A stretch of 64,000 nt of DNA from assembly GCF_006538725.1 (NCBI RefSeq), contig NZ_BJLQ01000020.1, forward strand, positions 1-64,000, written 5' to 3'. Of this stretch, positions 33,588 through 42,114 are shown piece after piece. The position numbers and the translations under genes are program-made. The notes beneath the pieces are model-generated. The model did no database searches. It was given only the letters and a program-made list of their open reading frames with translations, and was not told the DNA's origin. Position 1 is the stretch's first letter, and each line of letters begins with the position of its first letter. This DNA is from Cellulomonas gelida (GTDB taxonomy: Bacteria; Actinomycetota; Actinomycetes; Actinomycetales; Cellulomonadaceae).

Positions 33588-34606
33588 CAGCCGGCACCCC
33601 GCACCTCGGCCGCCGACGACCGGCGCGCACCCACCGCGATCGCGGCGACCAGCACCGCGCCGGTCAGCACGTACTGCCAGTAGGACGCGACGCCCAGCAG
33701 GTTGAGCGCGTTGTTGAGCACCGCGAACAGCAGGGCGCCGACGACCGTGCCGAACGCCGTGCCGCGTCCGCCGCGCAGCGCGGTGCCACCGACCACGACG
33801 GCCGCGATGACGTTCATCTCGAAGCCCGTGGCCATGTTGCCCTCGGCCGACGAGAGCCGCCCGGCCATGAAGATCCCGGCGAGCGCGAAGCACACCCCGG
33901 CGACGACGAACACGAGCACCTTGGTGCGGTTCACGGGCAGCCCGGCGAGGACCGCAGCGCGCTCGTTGGACCCGAACGCGCGCAGCGTCCGGCCGAAGTA
34001 CGTGTGCTGCAGCAGCAGGTAGGTGGCGACGGCGAGCACGACGAAGACGACGAAGGGCACGGGGACCGAGCCGACCGAGCCCGTGGTGAAGCCGCGGTAG
34101 TTGCTCGACGTGATCGGCACGACCTTGCCCGAGGTCCAGATGAACGCGGCCCCGAGGAACAGGTACAGCGTGCCGAGCGTCGCGATGAACGGCGCGATCT
34201 TCACGTACGTCACGAGCAGGCCGTTGACCAGGCCCAGCACCGCGCCGATCGCGAGCGCCAGCAGCAGCGCCGTCCCGATCGTCGTGTGCGGGAGCACGGT
34301 CGCCACGGCGATCGACGCGACCGCGATCACGCCGCCGACCGACAGGTCGAGCAGGCCCGCGGCGATCAGGAGCGTCATGCCGCAGGCCGCCAGGCCGACG
34401 AACGACGCCTGGAACAGCACGTTCGACACGTTGCCCGAGCCCCAGAACGACGGCCGCGCGATCCCGACCGCCACGCAGAGCACGACGAGCACACCGAGGA
34501 GGTACTGGCGCCCGGCGAACTGCCGCAGGACCTGCCCGACGCCCGGGCTCGCGTCCTGCTCGACAGACGGGACGCCCGCCGACGGGGTCGTCACGGTGGT
34601 GGTCAC
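33587..34606 (-). CDS. Sugar ABC transporter permease (RbsC-like), second copy
   Basis: 339 aa from GTG 34606, with GGGAGG five bases upstream; it overlaps the preceding permease stop by four bases. About ten helices, with LFQASFVGLAACGMTLLIAAGLLDLSVGGVIAVAS (the RbsC GxDLSVG-type motif, here LLDLSVG) and NERAAVLAGLPVNRTKVLVFVVAG (EAA-like loop). It forms the membrane channel as a heterodimer with the permease encoded just upstream. Confidence 0.93.
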   Translation of the reverse strand: MTTTVTTPSAGVPSVEQDASPGVGQVLRQFAGRQYLLGVLVVLCVAVGIARPSFWGSGNVSNVLFQASFVGLAACGMTLLIAAGLLDLSVGGVIAVASIAVATVLPHTTIGTALLLALAIGAVLGLVNGLLVTYVKIAPFIATLGTLYLFLGAAFIWTSGKVVPITSSNYRGFTTGSVGSVPVPFVVFVVLAVATYLLLQHTYFGRTLRAFGSNERAAVLAGLPVNRTKVLVFVVAGVCFALAGIFMAGRLSSAEGNMATGFEMNVIAAVVVGGTALRGGRGTAFGTVVGALLFAVLNNALNLLGVASYWQYVLTGAVLVAAIAVGARRSSAAEVRGAG

Positions 34607-35646
34607 GAGAGCCTCCCTTCGAGCATGCGGCGGACCGCCGCTCGCTGCGCACCGTCGATGCTCAGGGCGAAGACCAGCAGGGCTCCGAGCGCGACGTACT
34701 GGTAGAACGACGGGACGTTGAGCAGGTTGAGCCCGGAGTTGATCATCGACAGCAGGAGCGCGGCGACGAACGTGCCGATGATCCGCGGGCGTCCGCCGGC
34801 CATGCTCGTGCCGCCCAGGACGACGATCGCGATGGCCTGCAGCTCGAGCCCGGTCGCGACCGACCCGTTGACGACACCGAGCTGGCTGGCCAGGAGCACG
34901 CCGCCGATGCCGGCCGCGGCACCCGCCGCGAGGTAGGACAGGAGCACGACGCGCGAGACGCTGATGCCCGTGTCGACCGCCGCCTCGGGGCTGCCCCCGA
35001 CGGCGACGACGTGCTTGCCGAACCGCATGCGGTCGAGCGCGAACCACGCACCCGCGCCGATCACCACGGCGATGAGGAACGGCACCGGGATGCCGAGCAC
35101 CGAGCCGGTGGCCACGGACTTGAACCCGCTCGAGGCGATCATGATCGGTGCGCCGCCGGTGAACAGCAGGACGAGCCCGCGGAACACGCTCATGGTCGAC
35201 AGGGTCGCGATGAAGCCGGGGACCCGCAGGCGGGTGACGATCACGCCGTTGACGAGCCCGAGCCCCGCACCGACCGCGATGCCGACGACCGCGCCGACGA
35301 GCGGACCGGCCGAGTTCACGGCGGACGCCGCGATGCACGCCGCGAGAGCCTGCGCCGAGCCGACCGACAGGTCGATCCCGCGCACCGCGATGACGAGCGT
35401 CATGCCGTACCCGACGATCGCGAGGATCGCCGCGTTGACGAGCATGTTGGTGACGTTGGAGCCCGACGCGAAGTTCGGGACGGCCGCGACCCCGGCGACG
35501 AGCACCAGGACGAACGGGATCATCACGCCCGCGTTCTGCAGCAGGTTGCGCCGGGCGTCGGCCCGGCGGGCCAGCTCGGCGGAGCGCGCGCGCTCGTCGG
35601 CGACGAGGGCCGCCGTCGACGTCGCGGCGAGGGTCGTGTCAGGCAT
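34603..35646 (-). CDS. Sugar ABC transporter permease (RbsC-like), first copy
   Basis: 347 aa. Helical membrane protein with ILAIVGYGMTLVIAVRGIDLSVGSAQALAA (RbsC-family GIDLSVG motif), VNGVIVTRLRVPGFIATLSTM and SPEAAVDTGISVSRVVLLSYLAAG (coupling loop). It overlaps the ATPase gene by 8 bases and the next permease by 4, all in one operon. Two distinct permeases with one fused ATPase are characteristic of the CUT2 (ribose/xylose/arabinose) transporter class. Confidence 0.94.
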   Translation of the reverse strand: MPDTTLAATSTAALVADERARSAELARRADARRNLLQNAGVMIPFVLVLVAGVAAVPNFASGSNVTNMLVNAAILAIVGYGMTLVIAVRGIDLSVGSAQALAACIAASAVNSAGPLVGAVVGIAVGAGLGLVNGVIVTRLRVPGFIATLSTMSVFRGLVLLFTGGAPIMIASSGFKSVATGSVLGIPVPFLIAVVIGAGAWFALDRMRFGKHVVAVGGSPEAAVDTGISVSRVVLLSYLAAGAAAGIGGVLLASQLGVVNGSVATGLELQAIAIVVLGGTSMAGGRPRIIGTFVAALLLSMINSGLNLLNVPSFYQYVALGALLVFALSIDGAQRAAVRRMLEGRLS

Positions 35647-37153
35647 GGGTCGCCTCCTGCGCGGTCTGTCCGACGGACGCGCCGACGATGTTGTCCTCGG
35701 TCACGTCGCGGCCTCGCAGCTCGGCGACGCGGCGGCCCGCGAAGTACACGGCGCACCGGTCGGCGATCGCGGCGAGCTCGGGCGCGTCCGAGCTGGACAC
35801 GACCACCGCGACGCCCGCGTCCGCGAGCTGCTTGATGAGCTGGTAGATGTCGACCTTGGCGCCGACGTCGACGCCTCGGGTCGGTTCGTTGAGCAGCAGC
35901 ACCGAGCAGCCGGACAGCAGGGCCCGGCCGAGCAGCACCTTCTGCTGGTTGCCGCCCGAGAGGTTGCCGATGAACTGGCGGCCGTGCGGGACGCGGATGC
36001 GCATGTCGGCGCGGAGCTTGGCGAACTGCGCACGCTCGTCGGCCGGGACGGGGAACAGGCGACGCAGCAGCGGGAGCGTCGAGCGGTCGCGCGAGACCAT
36101 CGCGTTCTCGGTGACGTCGAGGTGCGGCAGGATGCCCTCGCCCTTGCGGTCCTCGCTGAGCATGAAGACGCCCGAGCGCACGGCCTCGCGCGGGTTGGTC
36201 AGGCGCACCGCCTTGCCGTCGACGCGGATCTCGCCGGCCGAGGTGAGGTCGCCGAACAGCGCGCGCGTGAGCTCGGTGCGACCCGAGCCGACGAGCCCGG
36301 CCAGGCCGACGATCTCGCCGCCGCGGACCGTGAGGTCGAACGGCTCGGCGACGCCGGGCACCCGCAGGCCGACGACCTCGAGGCGAGCGGTGCCCTCGTC
36401 GGTGGTCGCGGCCGCGCGCTCGAACGTCTGCGGCTTGCGGCCGAGCATGTGCTCGACCAGGCGGGCCTCGTCGAGCTCGGCGGTGGGGGCGTGCGCGACG
36501 AGCGCGCCGTCACGCAGCACGGCCACGTCGGCGCAGATGTCGAAGATCTCGTCGAGGTGGTGCGAGACGTACACGACGGCCTTGCCCTGCGCCGCGATGC
36601 GCCGCACGATCTCGTGCAGCCGCGTGGTCTCGGCGCCGTTCAGCGCGGCGGTCGGCTCGTCCATGATGAGGACGTCGAACTCGCGCGACAGCGCGCGGGC
36701 GATCTCGACCATCTGGCGGTCGCCCACGGTCAGCGACGACACCGGACGGTCGGGGTCGAGGTCCAGGCCCAGCTGGTCGAGCAGCTCGGCGGTCCGACGA
36801 CGCGTGGTGCGCCGGTCCACGACGCCCACGCCGGTCAGCTCGTGCCCGAGGAACACGTTGTCGGCCACCGAGAGCTGCGGCACGAGCCGGAACTCCTGGC
36901 TCACGACGCTGATGCCCGCGGCCTGCGACTCGGCCGAGCTGCGGAACGTGCGCTCGGTGCCCTTGACGAGCACCGAGCCGCTCACGGCCTGCTCGATGCC
37001 GCCCAGCACACGGATCAGCGTGCTCTTGCCGGCGCCGTTCTCGCCGACCAGCCCGAGCACCTGCCCGGGCGCCAGCTCCAACGAGACGCCCTTGAGCGCC
37101 CGCACCCCGGGGTACTCCTGGACCACGTCCACGACCTGCAGCAGTGCCGCCAT
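35639..37153 (-). CDS. Sugar ABC transporter ATPase with two nucleotide-binding domains (CUT2)
   Basis: 504 aa from ATG 37153, preceded by AGGAGG. NBD1: Walker A GENGAGKST (37-45), signature LTVGDRQMVEIARALS, Walker B VLIMDEPTAAL. NBD2: degenerate P-loop GLVGSGRTEL, signature LSGGNQQKVLLGRALL, Walker B VLLLNEPTRGVDVG (N replaces the Asp before Glu). This duplicated arrangement with one weakened site is standard for RbsA/XylG/MglA, so it drives CUT2-type monosaccharide import. Followed directly by its permeases. Confidence 0.96.
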   Translation of the reverse strand: MAALLQVVDVVQEYPGVRALKGVSLELAPGQVLGLVGENGAGKSTLIRVLGGIEQAVSGSVLVKGTERTFRSSAESQAAGISVVSQEFRLVPQLSVADNVFLGHELTGVGVVDRRTTRRRTAELLDQLGLDLDPDRPVSSLTVGDRQMVEIARALSREFDVLIMDEPTAALNGAETTRLHEIVRRIAAQGKAVVYVSHHLDEIFDICADVAVLRDGALVAHAPTAELDEARLVEHMLGRKPQTFERAAATTDEGTARLEVVGLRVPGVAEPFDLTVRGGEIVGLAGLVGSGRTELTRALFGDLTSAGEIRVDGKAVRLTNPREAVRSGVFMLSEDRKGEGILPHLDVTENAMVSRDRSTLPLLRRLFPVPADERAQFAKLRADMRIRVPHGRQFIGNLSGGNQQKVLLGRALLSGCSVLLLNEPTRGVDVGAKVDIYQLIKQLADAGVAVVVSSSDAPELAAIADRCAVYFAGRRVAELRGRDVTEDNIVGASVGQTAQEATHA

Positions 37154-37218
37154 CGACGTTCCTCCTGACGTGTTGACGGGTGAGGGCGGGGCCGGTGGGG
37201 CCCCGCCCTCACCGGGGG

Positions 37219-38256
37219 TCACTTCTGCGAGGCGCGGGAGGCCTGGAAGTCCGCCAGGTTCTCCGCGGTCACGAGCTCGACCGGGAAGAAGACGGTCTTG
37301 GCCGCGGCGTCGTCGTAGCCCGGGTCCTTGCCCTCGAGGAGCGCGAGCACGGCCTCGACGGCCTTCTTGCCCTGGCCGAACGGGTCCTGCGCGACGGTCG
37401 CGCTCATGAGGCCCTGCTTGATGAGGTCCTGCGCGCCGTCGGAGCCGTCGAAGCCGATCAGGTAGAAGCCGTCGGCGACCGACTTGCCGGCCGTCTCCAT
37501 GGCGCGCTGGGCGCCGATCGCGGAGTCGTCGTTCGCGGCGTAGATGACCGCGAGGTCCGGGTTGGCCGAGAGCATGTCCTGCGCGGCGGCGAAGCCACCG
37601 TCGACCGTGTCGTTGCCGTCGAGCGACGAGACGATCTCGAACGCGTCGTTCGCCTTGATCGTGTCGACGAACCCGGCGACGCGCTCCTCACCGACGACCG
37701 AGCCCGCGTGCAGCTCGATGACGCCGACCTTGTGCGGGCCGGGCTTGTCGCCGAGCTCGGCGATCACGTGCTGGGCGGCGAGCTCACCACCGTTGTAGTT
37801 GTTCGACAGGATGTAGCCGTCGTAGTCGCCGGCCGTGCCGATGTCGGCGATGACCACCGGGATCTTGGCAGCGTGCGCCGCGTCGATCGTCGAGGGCAGG
37901 GCCGAGGGCTGCACGGGCGTGACGATGAGGCCCGAGATGCCCTGGTTGATCAGGTCGAGGGAGCCGGAGACCTGCGCGTTCTGGTCCGACTTCTGGTCGA
38001 CGACGATCGCCTCGATGCCGGCCTCGTCGGCGCCGGCCTTGACGCCTGCCGAGTACGACTGCCAGTACGGGTTCTGCAGGTCGTAGACCGAGTAGCCGAT
38101 CTTCAGCGGGTCCTTGGCCTCGAACTCGACCGACGCGCCGGAGTCCTTCGGGCCGGTGGTGCCGGCGTCGGAGGTGTCGTCGGCGCCGCTGGCGCAGGCC
38201 GACAGGAGCAGGGCGGCAGCGGCGCTCAGGCCGATGACCCGGGTGAGGGTACGCAC
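37219..38256 (-). CDS. Sugar-binding lipoprotein (periplasmic-binding protein type I)
   Basis: 345 aa from GTG 38256, with AAAGGAG upstream. Lipobox LLLSACASG gives a lipid-anchored mature protein, then a low-complexity spacer. The binding fold matches the RbsB/ribose family: KIGYSVYDLQNPYWQSYSAGVKAGADEAGIEAIVVDQKSDQNAQVSGSLDLINQGISGLIVTPVQ, then VVIADIGTAGDYDGYILSNNYNGGELAAQHVI. It delivers a monosaccharide to the transporter encoded just downstream. Confidence 0.95.
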   Translation of the reverse strand: MRTLTRVIGLSAAAALLLSACASGADDTSDAGTTGPKDSGASVEFEAKDPLKIGYSVYDLQNPYWQSYSAGVKAGADEAGIEAIVVDQKSDQNAQVSGSLDLINQGISGLIVTPVQPSALPSTIDAAHAAKIPVVIADIGTAGDYDGYILSNNYNGGELAAQHVIAELGDKPGPHKVGVIELHAGSVVGEERVAGFVDTIKANDAFEIVSSLDGNDTVDGGFAAAQDMLSANPDLAVIYAANDDSAIGAQRAMETAGKSVADGFYLIGFDGSDGAQDLIKQGLMSATVAQDPFGQGKKAVEAVLALLEGKDPGYDDAAAKTVFFPVELVTAENLADFQASRASQK

Positions 38257-38292
38257 GAGAGGTGTCTCCTTTGACTTGTTCGGGTGCTCTGG

Positions 38293-38324
38293 AACGGGTG
38301 GTGCCTGAAACGGGTGGTGCCTGA
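38293..38324. repeat. Perfect tandem 16-bp repeat
   Basis: AACGGGTGGTGCCTGA occurs twice head-to-tail between the lyxose-isomerase-like gene and the binding-protein gene (129-nt gap), 37 nt upstream of the latter's start. It could be replication slippage or a binding site; no other copy was noticed. Confidence 0.8.
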
Positions 38325-38385
38325 CAGGTCCTGCTGGGGCGGCTCCGGGTCGCGGAGACGCCTGGTTCTCAAGGGGGTCGCGGCG

Positions 38386-39135
38386 TCAGACGATCGCGGT
38401 CGCGAGCCGGCCGGTGTTGGCGGCCTCGGCGACGAACGCGTTGTCGTGCAGGCCCGCCCACGAGGGCAGCGGCACGGCCTTGTCGTGCGCGTGCTCGGTG
38501 GGCTCGTGGCTGTACGTCGAGACCTCGCGCACGACGAGCGGCGTCGTCGCGTCCGCCGGGCAGCGGAAGGCGTGCAGGTGCTTGCGGTGCATGACGAACT
38601 TCGGGTCGCCCGCGCGCAGCCGCACGTAGCTCGTGAGCCGGGAGTAGGAGTCCTCGCGCCCGGCGGGCAGCGCCACGCCCTCGGGCCAGGCCTCGCCGTC
38701 CGGCATCGGGCGGAACTCGAGCACGTCCTCGTCGCCCACGCGCACCGGCTCGGGCGAGTAGAAGACCTCCATCTCGCCCAGCACGACCTCGTAGCTCTCG
38801 GTCTTGCGCTGGTGGAAGTGGGGCGGGCAGAACTTGCCCGGGTGGACGATCATCAGCTTGTCGCAGAGGCCCGAGTACTCGGCGTGCGCGGCACCGGCGG
38901 CGGGCAGGCCGTCGACGGCGGGCTCGTTGAGCGACTCGAAGATGACCATCGCCTCGTACGGCTCGCGGGACCAGAGGCCGTTCTCGAAGGCGTCATACTG
39001 GTCGTCCCCGAAGATGATGCCGGCGCTGTCGTTCACCATCTCGGGCGTGACCGGGTACCGCAGGGCGTGGGCCAGGCTGGCCGCCTCGTTGAGCCACTCG
39101 TCGTACTCGCGACGGGTCACGGACGTCCTGGTCAC
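38386..39135 (-). CDS. D-lyxose ketol-isomerase family cupin protein
   Basis: 249 aa from GTG 39135, with GGAGG four bases upstream; the frame is open further to 39198. Cupin-type sugar isomerase: LMIVHPGKFCPPHFHQRKTESYEVVLGEMEVFYSPEPV carries the metal ligands (His/His/Glu) and the substrate Lys, and VMHRKHLHAFRCP the last His. The family interconverts D-lyxose with D-xylulose and D-mannose with D-fructose. It is the first gene behind the LacI operator, so its substrate probably matches the imported sugar. Confidence 0.88.
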   Translation of the reverse strand: MTRTSVTRREYDEWLNEAASLAHALRYPVTPEMVNDSAGIIFGDDQYDAFENGLWSREPYEAMVIFESLNEPAVDGLPAAGAAHAEYSGLCDKLMIVHPGKFCPPHFHQRKTESYEVVLGEMEVFYSPEPVRVGDEDVLEFRPMPDGEAWPEGVALPAGREDSYSRLTSYVRLRAGDPKFVMHRKHLHAFRCPADATTPLVVREVSTYSHEPTEHAHDKAVPLPSWAGLHDNAFVAEAANTGRLATAIV

Positions 39136-39183
39136 GGATCCTCCATTGGATCGAGCGCCGCGACGAGCGCGGCGCAAGAGGGG

Positions 39184-39216
39184 CTTGAACCGGTTCATTC
39201 TCTGAACCGGTTCAAG
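39184..39216. promoter_or_regulatory. Double LacI-type operator
   Basis: Two 12-bp palindromes TGAACCGGTTCA at 39186-39197 and 39203-39214, spaced 17 bp centre to centre. Together they form a 33-bp palindrome (CTTGAACCGGTTCA and its complement around TTCTC). The central CG and half-site are typical of LacI/GalR repressors. It sits between the lyxose-isomerase-like gene and the LacI gene, both reading left, so it should control the sugar operon. Confidence 0.85.
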
Positions 39217-39308
39217 AGTGCCCCGTGCCGTCGCCGGGTGTCAAGCAGGGGAGGTCACGGTTCGGTGACAGTCGCTGTCACCAAGGGATCACGACGCGTC
39301 TGCGCAGG

Positions 39309-40412
39309 TCAGACGCCTGCGGGCGTCACCTGCGCGGTCGAGCTCCGCACCACGAGCTGCGGCTCGAACTCCACGTGCTCACCGGGGTCACGGCCGTCCG
39401 CGCGCAGCAGCAGGCGCGCCGCGGCGACCCCCATCTCGAACGACGGCTGCCGCACGGTGCTCAGCGACGGGTTCAGCGCCGGGGCGAAGTCAGCGTCGTC
39501 GTACCCGATCAGCGCGACGTCCTGCGGCACCCGCAGGCCCCGCTCCTGCATCGCGAGGAGCGCGCCCAGCGCGAGCATGTCGTTGACGCACATCACCGCG
39601 GTCACCGAGCGCGAGTCGAGCAGCGGCGCGATCGCCGCCGCACCCTCGTCGACCGTGAGGTCGCACACCTCGACGTCCACCACCACGTCGCGCGCCTCGA
39701 GCCCGTGCTCCGCGAGCGCCAGCACCACGCCGGCACGCCGCTCCGCGCACCACGAGACCGACGCCGGCCCGTTGACGAGCGCGATCCGCCGGTGCCCGTG
39801 GTCCAGCAGGTGCGACATCGCGAGCCGCGCACCCTCGACGTTGTCGAGGCTCACCCACGCGCCGGTCGAGTCCGCGCCCTGCCGTTCCAGCGTCACCACG
39901 CCGAACCGTCGGTCCTCGAACGGCGCCCAGTCCGCGGCGCGGTCGACGATCGGCGCGATCACCAGCCCGTCGACGCCCTGGCTCTTCAGCACACGCAGCA
40001 GGTGCTCCTGGCGCTCCGGGTCCTGGTGCGTCGAGCCGATGACCATCGTCAGCCCCGCCTCGTCCGCCACGGTCTCGACACCACGCAGCACCGAGGCCCA
40101 GAACGGGTTGCCCACGTCCGGCACGACGAGCCCGATCAGCTCCGAGCGGCGGCTGCGCAGCTGACCCGCCGCGCGCGAGGGGACGAACCCGAGCGAGCGC
40201 ATCGCGGACTCGACGCGCTCACGCGTCGCCGGGCCCACGCGGTCGGGGTTGTTGAGCACGTTCGACACGGTCCCGAGCGAGACGCCCGCGTGCGCAGCGA
40301 CGTCCCGGACACCGACCGATCGGGCGGTGCCGTCCGTCCTCGAAGCTGCGCCCTTCGGCACGCCGTGCCCCCGTCCGTCTGCATCGTCGTCGTCGACCTG
40401 CTGCTCCCGCAC
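39309..40412 (-). CDS. LacI family transcriptional regulator
   Basis: 367 aa from GTG 40412; an alternative GTG at 40361 has a G-rich tract upstream and would remove 17 acidic residues. The HTH is at ~33-55: VGVRDVAAHAGVSLGTVSNVLNNPDRVGPATRERVESAMRSLGFVPS with the hinge helix AAGQLRSRRS. The C-terminal PBP1-like sensor has LIGLVVPDVGNPFWASVLRGVE, DGLVIAPI, VNDMLALGALLAMQERGLRVPQDVALIGYDD, a complete sugar-effector domain. It is the likely repressor of the operon that follows, via 39184-39216. Confidence 0.96.
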   Translation of the reverse strand: MREQQVDDDDADGRGHGVPKGAASRTDGTARSVGVRDVAAHAGVSLGTVSNVLNNPDRVGPATRERVESAMRSLGFVPSRAAGQLRSRRSELIGLVVPDVGNPFWASVLRGVETVADEAGLTMVIGSTHQDPERQEHLLRVLKSQGVDGLVIAPIVDRAADWAPFEDRRFGVVTLERQGADSTGAWVSLDNVEGARLAMSHLLDHGHRRIALVNGPASVSWCAERRAGVVLALAEHGLEARDVVVDVEVCDLTVDEGAAAIAPLLDSRSVTAVMCVNDMLALGALLAMQERGLRVPQDVALIGYDDADFAPALNPSLSTVRQPSFEMGVAAARLLLRADGRDPGEHVEFEPQLVVRSSTAQVTPAGV

Positions 40413-40579
40413 CCACGCGAGCGGAGAGCAGGCGTGATGCTACGGCCCGGATGCTACCCCGCGTCCACCTGTGCCCACGTTGCCGCATCGCCGCAGGTCA
40501 GCGATCTGGAGCTCCTGCCGGACCCGACGACGGGCTCTCCGCGTGCCACGCACCCGGGCCGGCAGGTCAGGTCGGCTGG

Positions 40580-41377
40580 TCAGGCGTCGACGCGGTCCGT
40601 CGCACGCTCCTGCACGCCCTCGGTGAGCCGACGCGCCACGGCGTAGAGGACGAGGGCCCCGACGACCGCCGCGCCGGACGTCGTGACGATCCCGACGAGC
40701 ACGGCCTCGACCGGCTCGTCCTGCGCGACGCCCCGGGCCACCGCGAGCCCCGCCGCGGCCAGCCCGAGCACCGCGACGCCCACCAGCACGGCCGCGCTCG
40801 TGCGCGACACCTCGACCCGACCCCCGCGCTGACGCCACCGCGCGAACGCCCGCGTGGCCCACACCGCGAGCACCACGAGCCCGACGACCGTGCTCACGTG
40901 CTGCAGCACGCGCGCGACGTCCATCCCCCCGAACGCGGGCTCCCGCAGCGCGTCGACCCGCTCGACCAGGAACCCGTCGCCATGCGTGAACGAGTCCCAC
41001 AGCACGTGCGTCGCGACGCCGAGCACCAGCGACGCGACGACCCACCCGGTGCGTTCGAGCCGCCCCGCACGCTCGTCGGGGCCGGTGCCGTCCTCGTCGG
41101 GCCGCTGCCTGGTCACGAGCGCGACGAGCGGCGCCCGCACCACCCACCACACGGCGAGCAGCACCGCAGCGGTCGGCACCGCGACCGTCAGCGCACCGGG
41201 CCAGTGGTGCGTCGTCGTCGCGTTGACGAACGGCTCGTACCAGGCACCCGCGTACCGGGGCAGCTTCACGAAGTACGGCACGTCCGGCGCCATCGCCCCG
41301 ACGACGAGCGCGGCGGGGACCAGCGGCCCGCGCGCGAGCGGGAGGACGGCAGCAGCGTGCGACAGCGTGAACGGCAT
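40580..41377 (-). CDS. DUF4184 family membrane protein
   Basis: 265 aa from ATG 41377. Begins MPFTLSHAAAVLPLARGPLVPAALVVGAMAPDVPYFV, the DUF4184 signature, with a conserved His and Asp. THHWPGALTVAVPTAAVLLAVWW and TGWVVASLVLGVATHVLWDSFTHGDGFLV provide further conserved His (HxxxD) sites reminiscent of membrane metal-dependent hydrolases of the YdjM type. Four to six predicted membrane helices. The biological role is unknown. It appears monocistronic. Confidence 0.85.
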   Translation of the reverse strand: MPFTLSHAAAVLPLARGPLVPAALVVGAMAPDVPYFVKLPRYAGAWYEPFVNATTTHHWPGALTVAVPTAAVLLAVWWVVRAPLVALVTRQRPDEDGTGPDERAGRLERTGWVVASLVLGVATHVLWDSFTHGDGFLVERVDALREPAFGGMDVARVLQHVSTVVGLVVLAVWATRAFARWRQRGGRVEVSRTSAAVLVGVAVLGLAAAGLAVARGVAQDEPVEAVLVGIVTTSGAAVVGALVLYAVARRLTEGVQERATDRVDA

Positions 41378-41631
41378 GCGCCCAGGATCACCGGCGCGCG
41401 CGGCGCCCGGCGTCGTCCTGGAGCATCGATCCGGGCCCTGCCGGGTCCGACCACGGTCTGACCCGGCCGAGGGCACGCGCGGCCTACGTCAGGTCCCGCA
41501 CCCGGCAAGCCCGAGCCGCACGGCCTGGATCTCGCCGCCGGTGCTCACCCGGCACGGGTGAGGTCGCGGGTTCGTCGTCGTCCGGACAATGGCAAGGGCC
41601 CGCAGCAGCGGGGCAAGGGGACGGAGCGGTC

Positions 41632-42090
41632 ATGACGGCTCGGGGTCACGCCGTGCTCGCCCGCACCCGTCGGGTGCGGTGCGGTGCGACGCTCGTCGGG
41701 CTCGGTCTCGGGCTCGTGCTGGCCGGGTGCGCGTCCCAGGCGGAGCAGGCGAGGGCGACCGACGTGTGCGCGCAGGTCGAGGGCCTGCGTGACGCTGCGC
41801 AGGCCGTGCGGGACCTGGACCCCGCGACGGTCACCGCCGACGAGGCCCGGGCCGCGCTCGAGGCACTGCAGGCCGAGGCCGCCCAGGCCGTCGCGGCGGC
41901 GGACGGGACGGCGCGCAGGGACGCCGCGACGCTGCGCGAGGCGGTCGCCGACCTGCGCGCGACCGTCGTCGCCGCAGGCCCCGACGCGCTGACCACCGCG
42001 CGCCCGCTCGTCGAGGACCAGCTCGGCGCCGTGCTGGTCGCGGCCGAGACCCTGCGGCAGGACCTCGCCGCCCCGTGCGAGGCGGGGTAG
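41632..42090 (+). CDS. Small predicted lipoprotein with helical body
   Basis: 152 aa from ATG 41632, with AAGGGGACGGAG upstream. Signal and lipobox GLVLAGCAS give a lipid-anchored protein. The mature part is a helical, Ala/Glu-rich coiled-coil-like bundle (AQVEGLRDAAQAVRDLD, ALEALQAEAAQAVAAA, TLREAVADLRATVVAA). The two Cys after the lipobox (VCAQ near the start, PCEAG at the end) could pair. Unknown function. It precedes the Dcu-type transporter gene by 24 nt, so the two are probably co-transcribed. Confidence 0.75.
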   Translation: MTARGHAVLARTRRVRCGATLVGLGLGLVLAGCASQAEQARATDVCAQVEGLRDAAQAVRDLDPATVTADEARAALEALQAEAAQAVAAADGTARRDAATLREAVADLRATVVAAGPDALTTARPLVEDQLGAVLVAAETLRQDLAAPCEAG

Positions 42091-42114
42091 CGGGCGGGAC
42101 GAAGGAGGAGCGGC

